NCBI GenBank assembly: GCA_030728405.1
Contig: JANQZS010000093.1
Location: forward strand, 91,314-129,057
Direction of reading: 5' to 3'
Length of the DNA: 37,744 nt
Source: Candidatus Nanopelagicales bacterium
Lineage (GTDB): Bacteria; Actinomycetota; Actinomycetes; S36-B12
Shown: positions 7,838 through 15,082 of the stretch, in pieces
Layout: every line of letters begins with the position of its first letter
How positions within the stretch are numbered: the first letter of the stretch is position 1
Program-made: the position numbers and the translations under genes
Notes under the pieces: model-generated
Databases searched by the model: none
The model's input: the letters and a program-made list of their open reading frames with translations, nothing else
What the model was told of the DNA's origin: nothing

Positions 7838-9283
7838 ATGAAGTTCGAATACGCAGCAGCGCCTGAATCACGCGCGGTGGTGAATATTGCCTCGAACTAC
7901 GGGCTGTTCATTAATGGTGAGTTCGTCGAGCCACACAGCGGTGCATTCTTTAAAACCGTTAACCCAGCCACAGAAGAGGTCCTCAGTGAGGTAGCCGAAG
8001 CCGGGCAGGCCGATGTTGATGCTGCCGTCAAGGCAGCCAGACGCGCTTATGACAAAACGTGGTCACGGATGTCTGGGAAGGATCGCGGCAAGTACCTCTT
8101 CCGGATCGCTCGACTGATCCAAGAGCGCAGCCGCGAACTCGCAGTCCTTGAATCCATTGATAACGGGAAGCCGATCCGGGAATCCCGCGACGTCGATCTC
8201 CCCCTCGTTGCCGCCCACTTCTTCTACTACGCCGGTTGGGCCGACAAACTCGAATTCGCTGGGCTAGGTGACAACCCGCAGCCGCTCGGGGTTGCGGCAC
8301 AAGTCATCCCATGGAACTTCCCGCTACTCATGCTCGCGTGGAAGATCGCGCCAGCGTTGGCCTGCGGTAACACCGTTGTCCTGAAGCCAGCTGAGACCAC
8401 TCCCCTGACCGCCCTGGCATTCGCCGATATTTGTCAGCAAGCGGATCTGCCACCGGGCGTGGTGAACATCATCACCGGCGCGGGTGAAACCGGGCGCATG
8501 CTCGTGGAGCACCCTGACGTGAACAAGGTGGCCTTCACGGGCCGCACCGAGGTGGGCAAGGCAATCCAGCGCGCGGTTGCCGGGACCGGCAAGGCGCTCA
8601 CCCTCGAACTCGGTGGCAAGGCCGCAAACATTGTCTTTGATGACGCACCCTTTGATGAGGCCATCGAGGGCGTGGTGAACGGCATCTTCTTCAACCAGGG
8701 GCACGTGTGCTGCGCGGGCAGCCGACTGCTGATTCAAGAGTCGGTGGCCGATCAGTTCATCGAAGCGTTGAAATCTCGTCTGGGCACCCTGCGCCTCGGG
8801 GATCCTCTCGATAAGAACACCGACATCGGGGCAATCAATTCCTATCAGCAACTCGCCAAGATCGAAGAACTCAGCAAATCAGGTGAGGACGAAGGCGCAG
8901 AGCGCTGGAGTGCACAGTGCGACATGCCGGATAAGGGTTGGTGGTTCCCACCCACTCTCTTCACGGGAGTTACCCAAGCCCATCGGATCGCCCGCGAAGA
9001 AATCTTTGGACCGGTGTTATCGGTGCTCACTTTCCGCACACCAGATGAAGCAATCGAGAAGGCAAACAACACTCCCTTCGGCCTCTCCGCCGGAATCTGG
9101 ACGGAGAAGGGCAGTCGCATCCTGCATATGGCGAACTCGCTGCGTGCTGGTGTGATCTGGGCAAACACCTTCAATCGGTTCGATCCGACCAGCCCCTTCG
9201 GTGGCTACAAGGAATCCGGATTTGGTCGCGAGGGCGGCGTGCATGGTCTTGCTGCTTACCTGAAAGTGGAGGACCCGTCATGA
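7838..9283 (+). CDS. Aldehyde dehydrogenase, catalytic subunit resembling the first half of ALDH16
   Basis: A 481-residue NAD(P)-dependent ALDH. It shows PWNFPLLM and the cofactor loop FTGRTEVGK, the general base Glu in LELGGKAANIVF (about residue 257), the nucleophile in NQGHVCCAG (about residue 291), EEIFGPVLSV, and a C-terminal FGGYKESGFGREGG. NQGHVCCAG recalls ALDH16 rather than the acetaldehyde or betaine-aldehyde families. An AAGGCGAGG Shine-Dalgarno precedes the ATG. Its last codons overlap by four bases (ATGA) with a second ALDH-like gene that lacks the catalytic half, so the two are probably made together. Downstream of deoC the likely substrate is acetaldehyde or a related short aldehyde; this is inference. 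Confidence 0.92.
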   Translation: MKFEYAAAPESRAVVNIASNYGLFINGEFVEPHSGAFFKTVNPATEEVLSEVAEAGQADVDAAVKAARRAYDKTWSRMSGKDRGKYLFRIARLIQERSRELAVLESIDNGKPIRESRDVDLPLVAAHFFYYAGWADKLEFAGLGDNPQPLGVAAQVIPWNFPLLMLAWKIAPALACGNTVVLKPAETTPLTALAFADICQQADLPPGVVNIITGAGETGRMLVEHPDVNKVAFTGRTEVGKAIQRAVAGTGKALTLELGGKAANIVFDDAPFDEAIEGVVNGIFFNQGHVCCAGSRLLIQESVADQFIEALKSRLGTLRLGDPLDKNTDIGAINSYQQLAKIEELSKSGEDEGAERWSAQCDMPDKGWWFPPTLFTGVTQAHRIAREEIFGPVLSVLTFRTPDEAIEKANNTPFGLSAGIWTEKGSRILHMANSLRAGVIWANTFNRFDPTSPFGGYKESGFGREGGVHGLAAYLKVEDPS

Positions 9284-10164
9284 ACGCACTCATCGGCAAA
9301 GACGATCGCGTGGAGATTCGTAAAACCATCAAGCTCTACATCGGCGGCGCATTCCCGCGCAGCGAGTCCGGGCGTACCTACGAGGTGAATTCGGCCAAAG
9401 GCGATTTCTTGGCAAACGTGGCACAGGGCAGCCGTAAAGATGCTCGCGATGCCGTCCTCGCAGCCCGCAGCGCCTTCACTAAATGGTCTTCTGCCACCGC
9501 ATACAACCGCGGGCAGGTCCTCTACCGAATTGCTGAGGTGATGGAGGGTCGCCGCGAGCAGTTCATTGCTGAAGTGCAGCAAACAAGTGGCAGCACCACC
9601 AAGCAGGCGACAAAGCACGTTGACGCCGCAATTGACCGTTGGGTTTGGTACGCAGGCTGGGCCGACAAACTTAGCCAAGTGATCGGCACAAGCAACCCGG
9701 TTGCCGGATCATTCTTCAACTTCTCCATCCCGGAACCCACCGGAGTAGTTGTGGCGATCGCGCCGCACGATTCGGCGCTGCTCGGCCTTTCGAGTGTGAT
9801 CGCACCGATCATCGTCAGCGGCAACTCATGCGTGGTGATCGCGAGCCAAAATCAACCGATCCCGGCCATCACACTGGCAGAGGTCATGGCAACAAGCGAT
9901 GTGCCCGGCGGCGTGGTCAACATCCTCACCGGCGATGCTGCAGAGATAGCACCGTGGCTGGCCAGCCATGCTGATGTGAACGCCCTCGACCTCACCGGCA
10001 TCACAGATCAGCAATTGGCTCAGCAACTCGAGCAAGATGCTGCAGGCACCGTGAAATTCGTGCGTGGCCCAAGGACAGATGCCGACTGGATGGCCACTCC
10101 CACCCTGTCGCGCATTCGGGCGTTCACGGAAATCAAAACCGTGTGGCATCCGATGGGCGTTTAA
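9280..10164 (+). CDS. Truncated ALDH-like protein without catalytic domain (probable ALDH partner or pseudo-ALDH subunit)
   Basis: A 294-residue protein that aligns by eye with the N-terminal cofactor-binding half of ALDHs: LYIGGAFPRSESG, VWYAGWADKL, GVVVAIAPHDSALLGL and VPGGVVNILTG. It then jumps to a C-terminal tail IKTVWHPMG similar to the oligomerisation tail of ALDHs. The region that would carry the nucleophilic Cys is absent, and SIPEPTGVVVAIAPHDS replaces the usual PWNFP. It is not a decayed gene: start, frame and translational coupling to the upstream ALDH are intact. Bacterial ALDH16 proteins carry an active ALDH followed by a similar inactive domain in one chain, so this looks like a split version. 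A structural or regulatory role in a hetero-oligomer is likely. Confidence 0.85.
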   Translation: MNALIGKDDRVEIRKTIKLYIGGAFPRSESGRTYEVNSAKGDFLANVAQGSRKDARDAVLAARSAFTKWSSATAYNRGQVLYRIAEVMEGRREQFIAEVQQTSGSTTKQATKHVDAAIDRWVWYAGWADKLSQVIGTSNPVAGSFFNFSIPEPTGVVVAIAPHDSALLGLSSVIAPIIVSGNSCVVIASQNQPIPAITLAEVMATSDVPGGVVNILTGDAAEIAPWLASHADVNALDLTGITDQQLAQQLEQDAAGTVKFVRGPRTDADWMATPTLSRIRAFTEIKTVWHPMGV

Positions 10165-10187
10165 CCGCGACCTGAAACGGAACGAAA

Positions 10188-10463
10188 TTACCCCTCCGCT
10201 ACCACCACTTCCCGAATGCGCCGGCGACGCATTTGCACTATTCGCACCATGGCAACGAGCCCAATCAACGACCAAATTCCATTGAGGGCAACCGAGGCCC
10301 AAGCGGCCAACACAACCGCGTAGTAGGCCAGAAGCGCAGCGCCCACCAAGTTGAGCCCTTGGAAAGCGGTGGAGGCCGAAGCGATCCTTCCGGCAGAGAC
10401 GAGGAAGTAAGCGGCCAACACCATAGTCGTGCCGATGCCACCGACAACGTGAATCAGATCCAT
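10188..10463 (-). CDS. Small membrane protein of the CBU_0592 type
   Basis: A 91-residue protein with about three hydrophobic segments (IHVVGGIGTTMVLAAYFLV, LVGAALLAYYAVVLAAWASV and IWSLIGLVAMVRIV) and a basic, cytoplasmic-looking tail QMRRRRIREV. The pattern of Gln-Gly-Leu-Asn-Leu-x-Gly in the middle and Asn-x-x-Trp-x-Leu-Ile-Gly near the end fits the small family named after Coxiella CBU_0592, whose function is unknown. The ATG is preceded by GAGAG inside the last codons of the upstream gene, three bases before the ATG, so it is co-transcribed with add and the 93-residue gene. It lies convergent to the ALDH-like gene with a 23-base gap and no clear terminator. Confidence 0.75.
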   Translation of the reverse strand: MDLIHVVGGIGTTMVLAAYFLVSAGRIASASTAFQGLNLVGAALLAYYAVVLAAWASVALNGIWSLIGLVAMVRIVQMRRRRIREVVVAEG

Positions 10464-10466
10464 TGA

Positions 10467-10748
10467 TCACTCACTCTCTTCAAGATTTACCTCAGGTTCA
10501 GCTCTATTTATCCGTGTTCGCCAAATAACGAACGCAATTCCCGACGCAACGACCAAGGCGAAGGCGCCGACAACATAAGGGGCAATACGCCTGGATTCTT
10601 CAATTGCATGCTCAGCTTGGGTGAGGGTCCGATCAGCAACAGTGAGCACCGCGTCGGTGCGATCGAGTGCTCCGCGTACGCGCGCAAGTTCACTTTGGAG
10701 CTCCACCACATGGGTGTGACCATCAACCACTGCTTCAAGAAGCGCCAT
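10467..10748 (-). CDS. Small protein with coiled coil and one C-terminal transmembrane helix, unknown function
   Basis: A 93-residue protein that I do not recognise. Residues about 10-50 are charged and heptad-like (ELQSELARVRGALDRTD), consistent with a short coiled coil. Residues about 54-75 form one membrane helix (VVGAFALVVASGIAFVIW), followed by an acidic tail. Its ATG overlaps the add stop codon by one base (TAATG), so it is probably translationally coupled to add. It is followed three bases later by the CBU_0592-like gene. Real-gene evidence is the tight coupling, a sensible membrane topology, and no better frame. Function is open. Confidence 0.6.
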   Translation of the reverse strand: MALLEAVVDGHTHVVELQSELARVRGALDRTDAVLTVADRTLTQAEHAIEESRRIAPYVVGAFALVVASGIAFVIWRTRINRAEPEVNLEESE

Positions 10749-11893
10749 TACGCACCTTCCTTTGCTGCATCGATTCGCTCCGCAAGTTCGGTTCTCAAGG
10801 TCGCATAACCGGGCTTGATCTGTTCGTTGATAATCCTCAGCCTCTCGTCAAATGGGATGAACGCGCTTTTCATTGCATTGATGGTGAGCCACTGCAGATC
10901 ATCGAGGCCCCAGCCGAAGGCTTCTGAGGCAAGTTCCATTTCACGGGTCATGGATGTGCCTGACATCAAGCGGTTATCAGTGTTGATAGTCACCCGGAAT
11001 CCCAGATCTTTCAGCATGCCGATCGGGTGGGCAGCGATGGAACCAACGGCTCCGGTCTGCACGTTCGATGATGGGCACAACTCCAACGGAATACGTCGGT
11101 CTCGAACGTAGGCAGCGAGCTTGCCCAAAACGGGCTTGCCGTCCGGGCCGATCGTGATGTCATCAACGATCCGCACGCCGTGCCCGAGTCGGTCCGCACC
11201 ACACCACTGGATCGCTTCCCAGATCGAGGGCAGCCCGAAGGCCTCACCGGCATGGATCGTGAAATGGGCGTTCTCGCGGCGGAGATACTCAAAAGCGTCA
11301 AGGTGCCTGGTGGGCGGGAAGCCAGCTTCGGCACCGGCAATGTCGAAGCCGACCACTCCCCGGTCGTGGTAGGCAACGGAAAGCTCAGCGATCTCACGCG
11401 AATGGGTGGCTGTGCGCATCGCGGTAAGCAGAACGCCGATACGGATCGTGTGGCCCGAAGCCAGCGCGGCAGCAGTGCCAGTACCGAACCCCTCGATCAC
11501 AGCCTCCACCACCTCATTCAGCGAGAGTCCTTGCTGAACGTGCAGTTCAGGTGCGTACCGCACCTCGGCGTAGACGACGCCGTCAGCAGCAAGATCGACG
11601 GCGCACTCGTGCGCCACCCGGGCCAGCGCTGATGCGGTCTGGGTAACCCCCACGGTGTGTTTAAAGGTTTCCAGATAGCGCTCCAGGGAGCCAGAGTAGG
11701 CAGCCTCGGCAAACCAGCGGGCCAGGGAATCGGAGTCAGCGGCCGGGAGGTCCGTGTAATCGGATTCGGCGGCCAGTTCCAGCACCGTGGCTGGTCGCAG
11801 GCCGCCATCTAGATGATCGTGCAGCAACACCTTGGGGGCTCGGTGAACGAGGCCTGTGGGGATCGGGGTCATGCGGCCCGGGGGAAGATTCAT
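10748..11893 (-). CDS. add: Adenosine deaminase
   Basis: A 381-residue zinc-dependent deaminase turning (deoxy)adenosine into (deoxy)inosine, which can feed the PNP encoded nearby. Zinc and substrate motifs appear in order: LLHDHLDGG near the N terminus, [10 protein letters not shown] with its conserved His-Ala-Gly-Glu, RLGHGVR with the third zinc His, [12 protein letters not shown], and [13 protein letters not shown] with the metal Asp. Length is a little over the usual 330-350. ATG 11893 is used; ATG 11872 (MTPIPTGL) is possible, but the leader pairing described separately ends exactly at 11893. It heads a three-gene operon with two small membrane proteins. Confidence 0.95.
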   Translation of the reverse strand: MNLPPGRMTPIPTGLVHRAPKVLLHDHLDGGLRPATVLELAAESDYTDLPAADSDSLARWFAEAAYSGSLERYLETFKHTVGVTQTASALARVAHECAVDLAADGVVYAEVRYAPELHVQQGLSLNEVVEAVIEGFGTGTAAALASGHTIRIGVLLTAMRTATHSREIAELSVAYHDRGVVGFDIAGAEAGFPPTRHLDAFEYLRRENAHFTIHAGEAFGLPSIWEAIQWCGADRLGHGVRIVDDITIGPDGKPVLGKLAAYVRDRRIPLELCPSSNVQTGAVGSIAAHPIGMLKDLGFRVTINTDNRLMSGTSMTREMELASEAFGWGLDDLQWLTINAMKSAFIPFDERLRIINEQIKPGYATLRTELAERIDAAKEGA

Positions 11894-12045
11894 GGCACCA
11901 ACCTAAGGGGCAGTGCTACAGCATCTTGCGCAGGTGATCGGGTCAGAGCCGTTGGCGCCTTCATCTCGACGGATGAGTGCCCCCCTGCCAGCCGTCATAC
12001 GTCGCCATTCACCCTGAGGTGATAGTGACACCAACGGCCCTGACC
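11894..12045 (-). promoter_or_regulatory. Candidate riboswitch-like structured leader upstream of add
   Basis: Seen on the minus strand. GGTCAGGGCCGTTGG (12045-12031) pairs with CCAACGGCTCTGACC (11955-11941) as a 15-pair closing helix with one G-U. It encloses about 75 bases that contain TCACC-TCAG-GGTGA and TCATC-CGTCGA-GATGA hairpins. A second helix is possible: GGCGCCAAC (11959-11951) pairs over nine positions (one G-U) with GTTGGTGCC (11902-11894), which directly abuts the add ATG and covers its presumed ribosome-binding stretch. The two helices share CCAAC and exclude each other, the usual logic of a translational switch. It matches no riboswitch class I can recall; in particular it lacks the purine-riboswitch core. 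Whether this region is transcribed is inferred. Confidence 0.55.
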
Positions 12046-12272
12046 TCTGTGTTTATCGTTCCAATCCTGCCGAATGGCTGATCACATCGTGTTCAAGACA
12101 GCGTCACTCGCGGACATGGCCGGTGTCTAGCCTCAAGAAGCGTACATACGAAATTGTGTTTGTCCTTCAATAGACAACTCATTGCTTAACGGAGAAACCT
12201 CTGCGCGCCGACCAGAGTCCTAGTACGGTCGCGGAGCACTCACTCACTTTCAGCGGAATCGGGGAGACTGCG
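12046..12272. other. Remaining add/luxR divergent intergenic region; no gene seen
   Basis: No open frame of interest. It must hold the promoter of the LuxR-type gene and perhaps that of add. Small dyads are visible: CGTA-CA-TACG at 12141-12150 and TTGTC-N8-GACAA at 12160-12177. Either could be a regulator site, possibly for the adjacent LuxR-type protein, but both are short enough to occur by chance. No convincing -35/-10 pair was found by eye. Confidence 0.4.
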
Positions 12273-13043
12273 TTGTTAAAGGTCGGTTCGCTTGCACCGC
12301 TGGAAAAGTACATGGAGTTTCTCACAACGTTCCCTGAACCACATGCCGCCTGCACTGCGCTCATGCGTGGACCGCTATCACCCCTCGCGGTGAACATAGG
12401 CTCCCTCTGGGCGCAGTACGAATTCACGGAATTGCAGTTAATCGGCTCCTACCAAAGCTCCTCGACCATGGTGCGCCGCTACGGCTCAATTCCCATGAAC
12501 GTGGACGTGCCAGTTGTGCGCTGCGTGGCCACGGGTGAAATACGCATCGACGATTTACACACAATCACTGAAATATTCCCCGCGCTAGCAATCGACTCTT
12601 CGATCTGGGAGAGCCTGACCAGTCCGAACGAGGCCAAATACCTGGTCAGTGTCCCTCTTTACGCATCGGGCATCACCGTCGGATCATTTGGGTTTGTCAG
12701 TGCCCAATCACGCCCCTTTATCGAAAACTACGAACCCATCATTTCTTCACTCGCGTCTGCTCTTGCGCTCTGGATAACTCATCAACGGATACAGGCACAC
12801 GTTCAAACAACTGGATTCACCGGAGCCTTCACTGATTTTCTACATCTCACCCCGAGGCAAGTTCAAATCCTTCTTCTCGTCGAGGAAGGCAAGTCAAACG
12901 CAGCGATTGCGCATGCGTTGGACTATTCACTTTCTACGGTCAAACAGGAACTGCGACGCACCTTGCACGCCCTTCGAGTAGACGGGCGCCTAGAGGCCGT
13001 GGCATGCGCACGAAAATTGGGGCTACTGGTCGATCCCGATTGA
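12273..13043 (+). CDS. LuxR-type HTH transcriptional regulator with GAF-like sensor region
   Basis: A 256-residue regulator. The C-terminal 65 residues form a LuxR/FixJ DNA-binding domain (LTPRQVQILLLVEEGKSNAAI, then ALDYSLSTVKQELRR) with the canonical LTPRQ start and the recognition helix STVKQEL. The first 180 residues resemble a GAF-like sensor fold (VSVPLYASGITVGSFGFVS); no receiver Asp or ATPase motif is present, so it is probably a one-component sensor. The TTG at 12273 is chosen because GGGGAG lies six bases upstream; ATG 12312 is the alternative. It is followed 20 bases later by an EamA transporter, a plausible target. The ligand is unknown. Confidence 0.82.
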   Translation: MLKVGSLAPLEKYMEFLTTFPEPHAACTALMRGPLSPLAVNIGSLWAQYEFTELQLIGSYQSSSTMVRRYGSIPMNVDVPVVRCVATGEIRIDDLHTITEIFPALAIDSSIWESLTSPNEAKYLVSVPLYASGITVGSFGFVSAQSRPFIENYEPIISSLASALALWITHQRIQAHVQTTGFTGAFTDFLHLTPRQVQILLLVEEGKSNAAIAHALDYSLSTVKQELRRTLHALRVDGRLEAVACARKLGLLVDPD

Positions 13044-13063
13044 ACCAACTGCTTGGATGACCT

Positions 13064-13915
13064 GTGACCAGCATCATCTTCGGACTAGGTACCGCTGTCT
13101 TCTTCGCCTGCAGCACGCTCCTCTCCGACCGAGCAGTTCGGCGCATTGATCCCTGGTCAGTGGTTGCCTGGGTTACGTTTTTTGGTCTTATCTGGACCAC
13201 TCCTTTTCTCCTTGCCAGCGGCATCCCGGAAACTTTGACAACTGACGTGGTGCGGTGGATGGCTGTCGCGGGGCTGGGGAACGTTGGTGGGCTGGTTCTC
13301 GCCGCGTTTGCCCTGCGCATCGGAAAAGTGGGCGTTGTCGCCCCCATCGTGGCAGCAGAGGGTGCGATCGCCGCAGTGGTTGCTGCCTCCCTCGGGGAGA
13401 GCATCGCCCCGATCATCGCTTTTTTTCTTTTTCTCATCGTGATCGGTGTGATCATCGCGGCCGCCGGACCAGACCCGGCGCCCATCGAGAATGAGCGTCC
13501 CGTGTTGGCGGCACTTCTGGCAACCGCAGCGGCCTTGAGCTTTGGTCTATCCCTGTTCGCCACCGGCTACATCAGCGGAGATCTCCCATCGGCCTGGGTG
13601 TTGTTGCCCGCCCGGCTCGTGGGCAGTGTGGCGATCTTCCTGCCGCTGCTACTGACCCGCCGCCTGCGGATCACCAGATTGGCGCTGCCTTTGGTGATCG
13701 GCATGAGCATCACCGAATTCCTTGGTTTTTGGTCGTTTTCATTAGGTGCACGAGATGCCGTAGGAGTGACGTCGGTGCTGTCCTCCCAGTTTGCGCCGAT
13801 CGCCGCAGTTGCGGCCTACTTCTTGTTCAAAGAGAAACTCGGCCGCATCCAGATTGCCGGCGTTGTGTTGCTCGTGTTTAGCGTGAGCGCGCTCACTTTC
13901 GTTACAGCCCAGTGA
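13064..13915 (+). CDS. EamA/DMT-family membrane transporter
   Basis: A 283-residue integral membrane protein with about ten hydrophobic segments in two repeated halves, each ending in the EamA-typical pattern (first half VAPIVAAEGAIAAVVAASLGES; second half SSQFAPIAAVAAYFLFKEKLG followed by a last helix). Members export metabolites such as amino acids, nucleobases or drugs. The substrate cannot be predicted. GTG 13064 starts directly at the first helix. It sits behind the LuxR-type gene, probably in the same transcript. Its last 14 bases overlap the convergent serine hydrolase gene, so there is no room for an intergenic terminator. Confidence 0.88.
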   Translation: MTSIIFGLGTAVFFACSTLLSDRAVRRIDPWSVVAWVTFFGLIWTTPFLLASGIPETLTTDVVRWMAVAGLGNVGGLVLAAFALRIGKVGVVAPIVAAEGAIAAVVAASLGESIAPIIAFFLFLIVIGVIIAAAGPDPAPIENERPVLAALLATAAALSFGLSLFATGYISGDLPSAWVLLPARLVGSVAIFLPLLLTRRLRITRLALPLVIGMSITEFLGFWSFSLGARDAVGVTSVLSSQFAPIAAVAAYFLFKEKLGRIQIAGVVLLVFSVSALTFVTAQ

Positions 13916-14675
13916 TCTCAGCGATTGTCACGCCCCACGTGCGTATTGCATCACGCAGCTCACGAGTATGCGTAGCACCATCTGCATTCCCACTGTTCAC
14001 GATCACGGAGTAGCGCACCTCGGCTCGCGGCCCTTTCACGACCCCAACATCGACCAGCACTCCGCTATCGGTGCCCGTCTTATTCCATAGCGTCACTGGC
14101 GCAGATGGGTCAGCGTGGGCAAGTGGGTCAAGTCCAAAGGCACTGGCAACGAGTGACAGATCAGTGTTGAGCTGCAGCCATGAGGAAACCCGAGCACCCG
14201 GTGATCCGGGTGCGCTTTCGGCGATTGCCGTGACCAATGTGTGCAACTCGCGCGCGGTCCCTTCAGCTAACCTGGGCGCAGTGCTCTCATCGCGCACATC
14301 GCGCACCAGATCGAGCAGTTTCGTGTCGGAAAGACCCCATGCATTCGCTGCACCCCAGACTGATGGCAGGCCAATGTTTTCGATGAGGGCGTTTGTTGCC
14401 CAGTTATCACTGAGCGATGCGACAAGAACGACGAGATCATGAAGTGACAAGTTCACTGCATCGAGGTGTTGCCAGAGCCCGGAGTCCGCCACTGGCAGCG
14501 CTGTTGTCCGATCGATGTGGATTGTTTCCAGTTCGTCGTCGGAAAAGCGTTGCGCGATGGCGAGTAATAGCAAAATCTTGCCCACACTCGCAATGGAAAG
14601 CACCGCATCGGGGTTCTCTTCCATGAGAACCTCACCGCTGGAATCAGAAATAACGACCGACCACACCGCAGCCAT
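13902..14675 (-). CDS. Penicillin-binding-fold serine hydrolase (class A beta-lactamase-like), apparently cytoplasmic
   Basis: A 257-residue protein with all three motifs of the serine beta-lactamase/PBP fold: S-x-x-K in IASVGKILL, S-D-N in SLSDNWATN, and K-T-G in WNKTGTDSG. It lacks a signal peptide or lipobox: the sequence starts MAAVWSVVISDSSGEVL, already the first beta strand. The omega-loop E-x-x-L-N of true class A beta-lactamases is not evident (VRDVRDESTAPRLAEGTAREL instead). A resistance role is therefore doubtful; an intracellular amidase or esterase activity is possible. It is the last gene of the BMP-transporter/deoA cluster, 23 bases after the cupin gene, and its substrate may relate to that pathway. 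This is inference. Confidence 0.75.
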   Translation of the reverse strand: MAAVWSVVISDSSGEVLMEENPDAVLSIASVGKILLLLAIAQRFSDDELETIHIDRTTALPVADSGLWQHLDAVNLSLHDLVVLVASLSDNWATNALIENIGLPSVWGAANAWGLSDTKLLDLVRDVRDESTAPRLAEGTARELHTLVTAIAESAPGSPGARVSSWLQLNTDLSLVASAFGLDPLAHADPSAPVTLWNKTGTDSGVLVDVGVVKGPRAEVRYSVIVNSGNADGATHTRELRDAIRTWGVTIAEITGL

Positions 14676-14698
14676 CGCAACTACCCCTTCAGTGTTAC

Positions 14699-15082
14699 TC
14701 AGTTGGGGTCGTGGTCTTCATCTTCGCGGTGTACCAGCTCAGAGTGAAAAGCCGGTTTGCAGACCGCGAGGTATCGCGCGCCATCAGGTGCGGTGTAGCG
14801 AACCCACTCCCCCGCGCGCGTATGAATTCCTTGCCCTGAGTTCACCAGAAGCGGACCATCTTCGGTCTCGACAAGGAGTGAACCCTCGAGCACCACGGTG
14901 TATTCATCAAACTCTGGGGTTTGCCCAGGCTCTTCCCATCCGGCAGGTGCATTCATGAGGGCGATCGAAATTGCATCCTCACCAGTGGTGGCGTTTCCGA
15001 AGTACTCCTCGATGCTCTTGCCACCGGGAACCGGAATGTGCACTGGACCTGGAATGAACTCAGCCACGGGACTCCTCATCAA
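14699..15082 (-). CDS. Cupin-domain protein (single-domain)
   Basis: A 127-residue single cupin barrel. The first cupin motif is recognisable around FDEYTVVLEGSLLVETEDGPL, with the Glu and Gly spacing of the family but an Asp/Glu in place of the usual His-x-His. The second motif is around GEWVRYTAPDGARYLAVCKPAF. Metal binding is thus uncertain. Its start codons (15082, with 15079 as an alternative) lie inside the end of deoA, an overlap of about 20 bases, so it is coupled to thymidine phosphorylase. Function is unknown; a sugar-phosphate isomerase-like or sensor role is speculative. Confidence 0.75.
   Translation of the reverse strand: MMRSPVAEFIPGPVHIPVPGGKSIEEYFGNATTGEDAISIALMNAPAGWEEPGQTPEFDEYTVVLEGSLLVETEDGPLLVNSGQGIHTRAGEWVRYTAPDGARYLAVCKPAFHSELVHREDEDHDPN

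Noticed and set aside
9280-10164. Truncated ALDH as a pseudogene or frameshifted copy
   Set aside because: The frame is intact, the start is coupled to the upstream gene by ATGA, and the C-terminal tail keeps an ALDH-like KTVWHP motif. No continuation of the catalytic domain was found downstream in another frame.
11971-11990. 6C RNA motif (run of six C on the plus strand)
   Set aside because: The motif needs two stem-loops each with a C-run; only one run is present and it is not in a hairpin loop.
13902-14675. Antibiotic-resistance class A beta-lactamase
   Set aside because: No export signal and no recognisable omega-loop E-x-x-L-N; the genomic context is metabolic.
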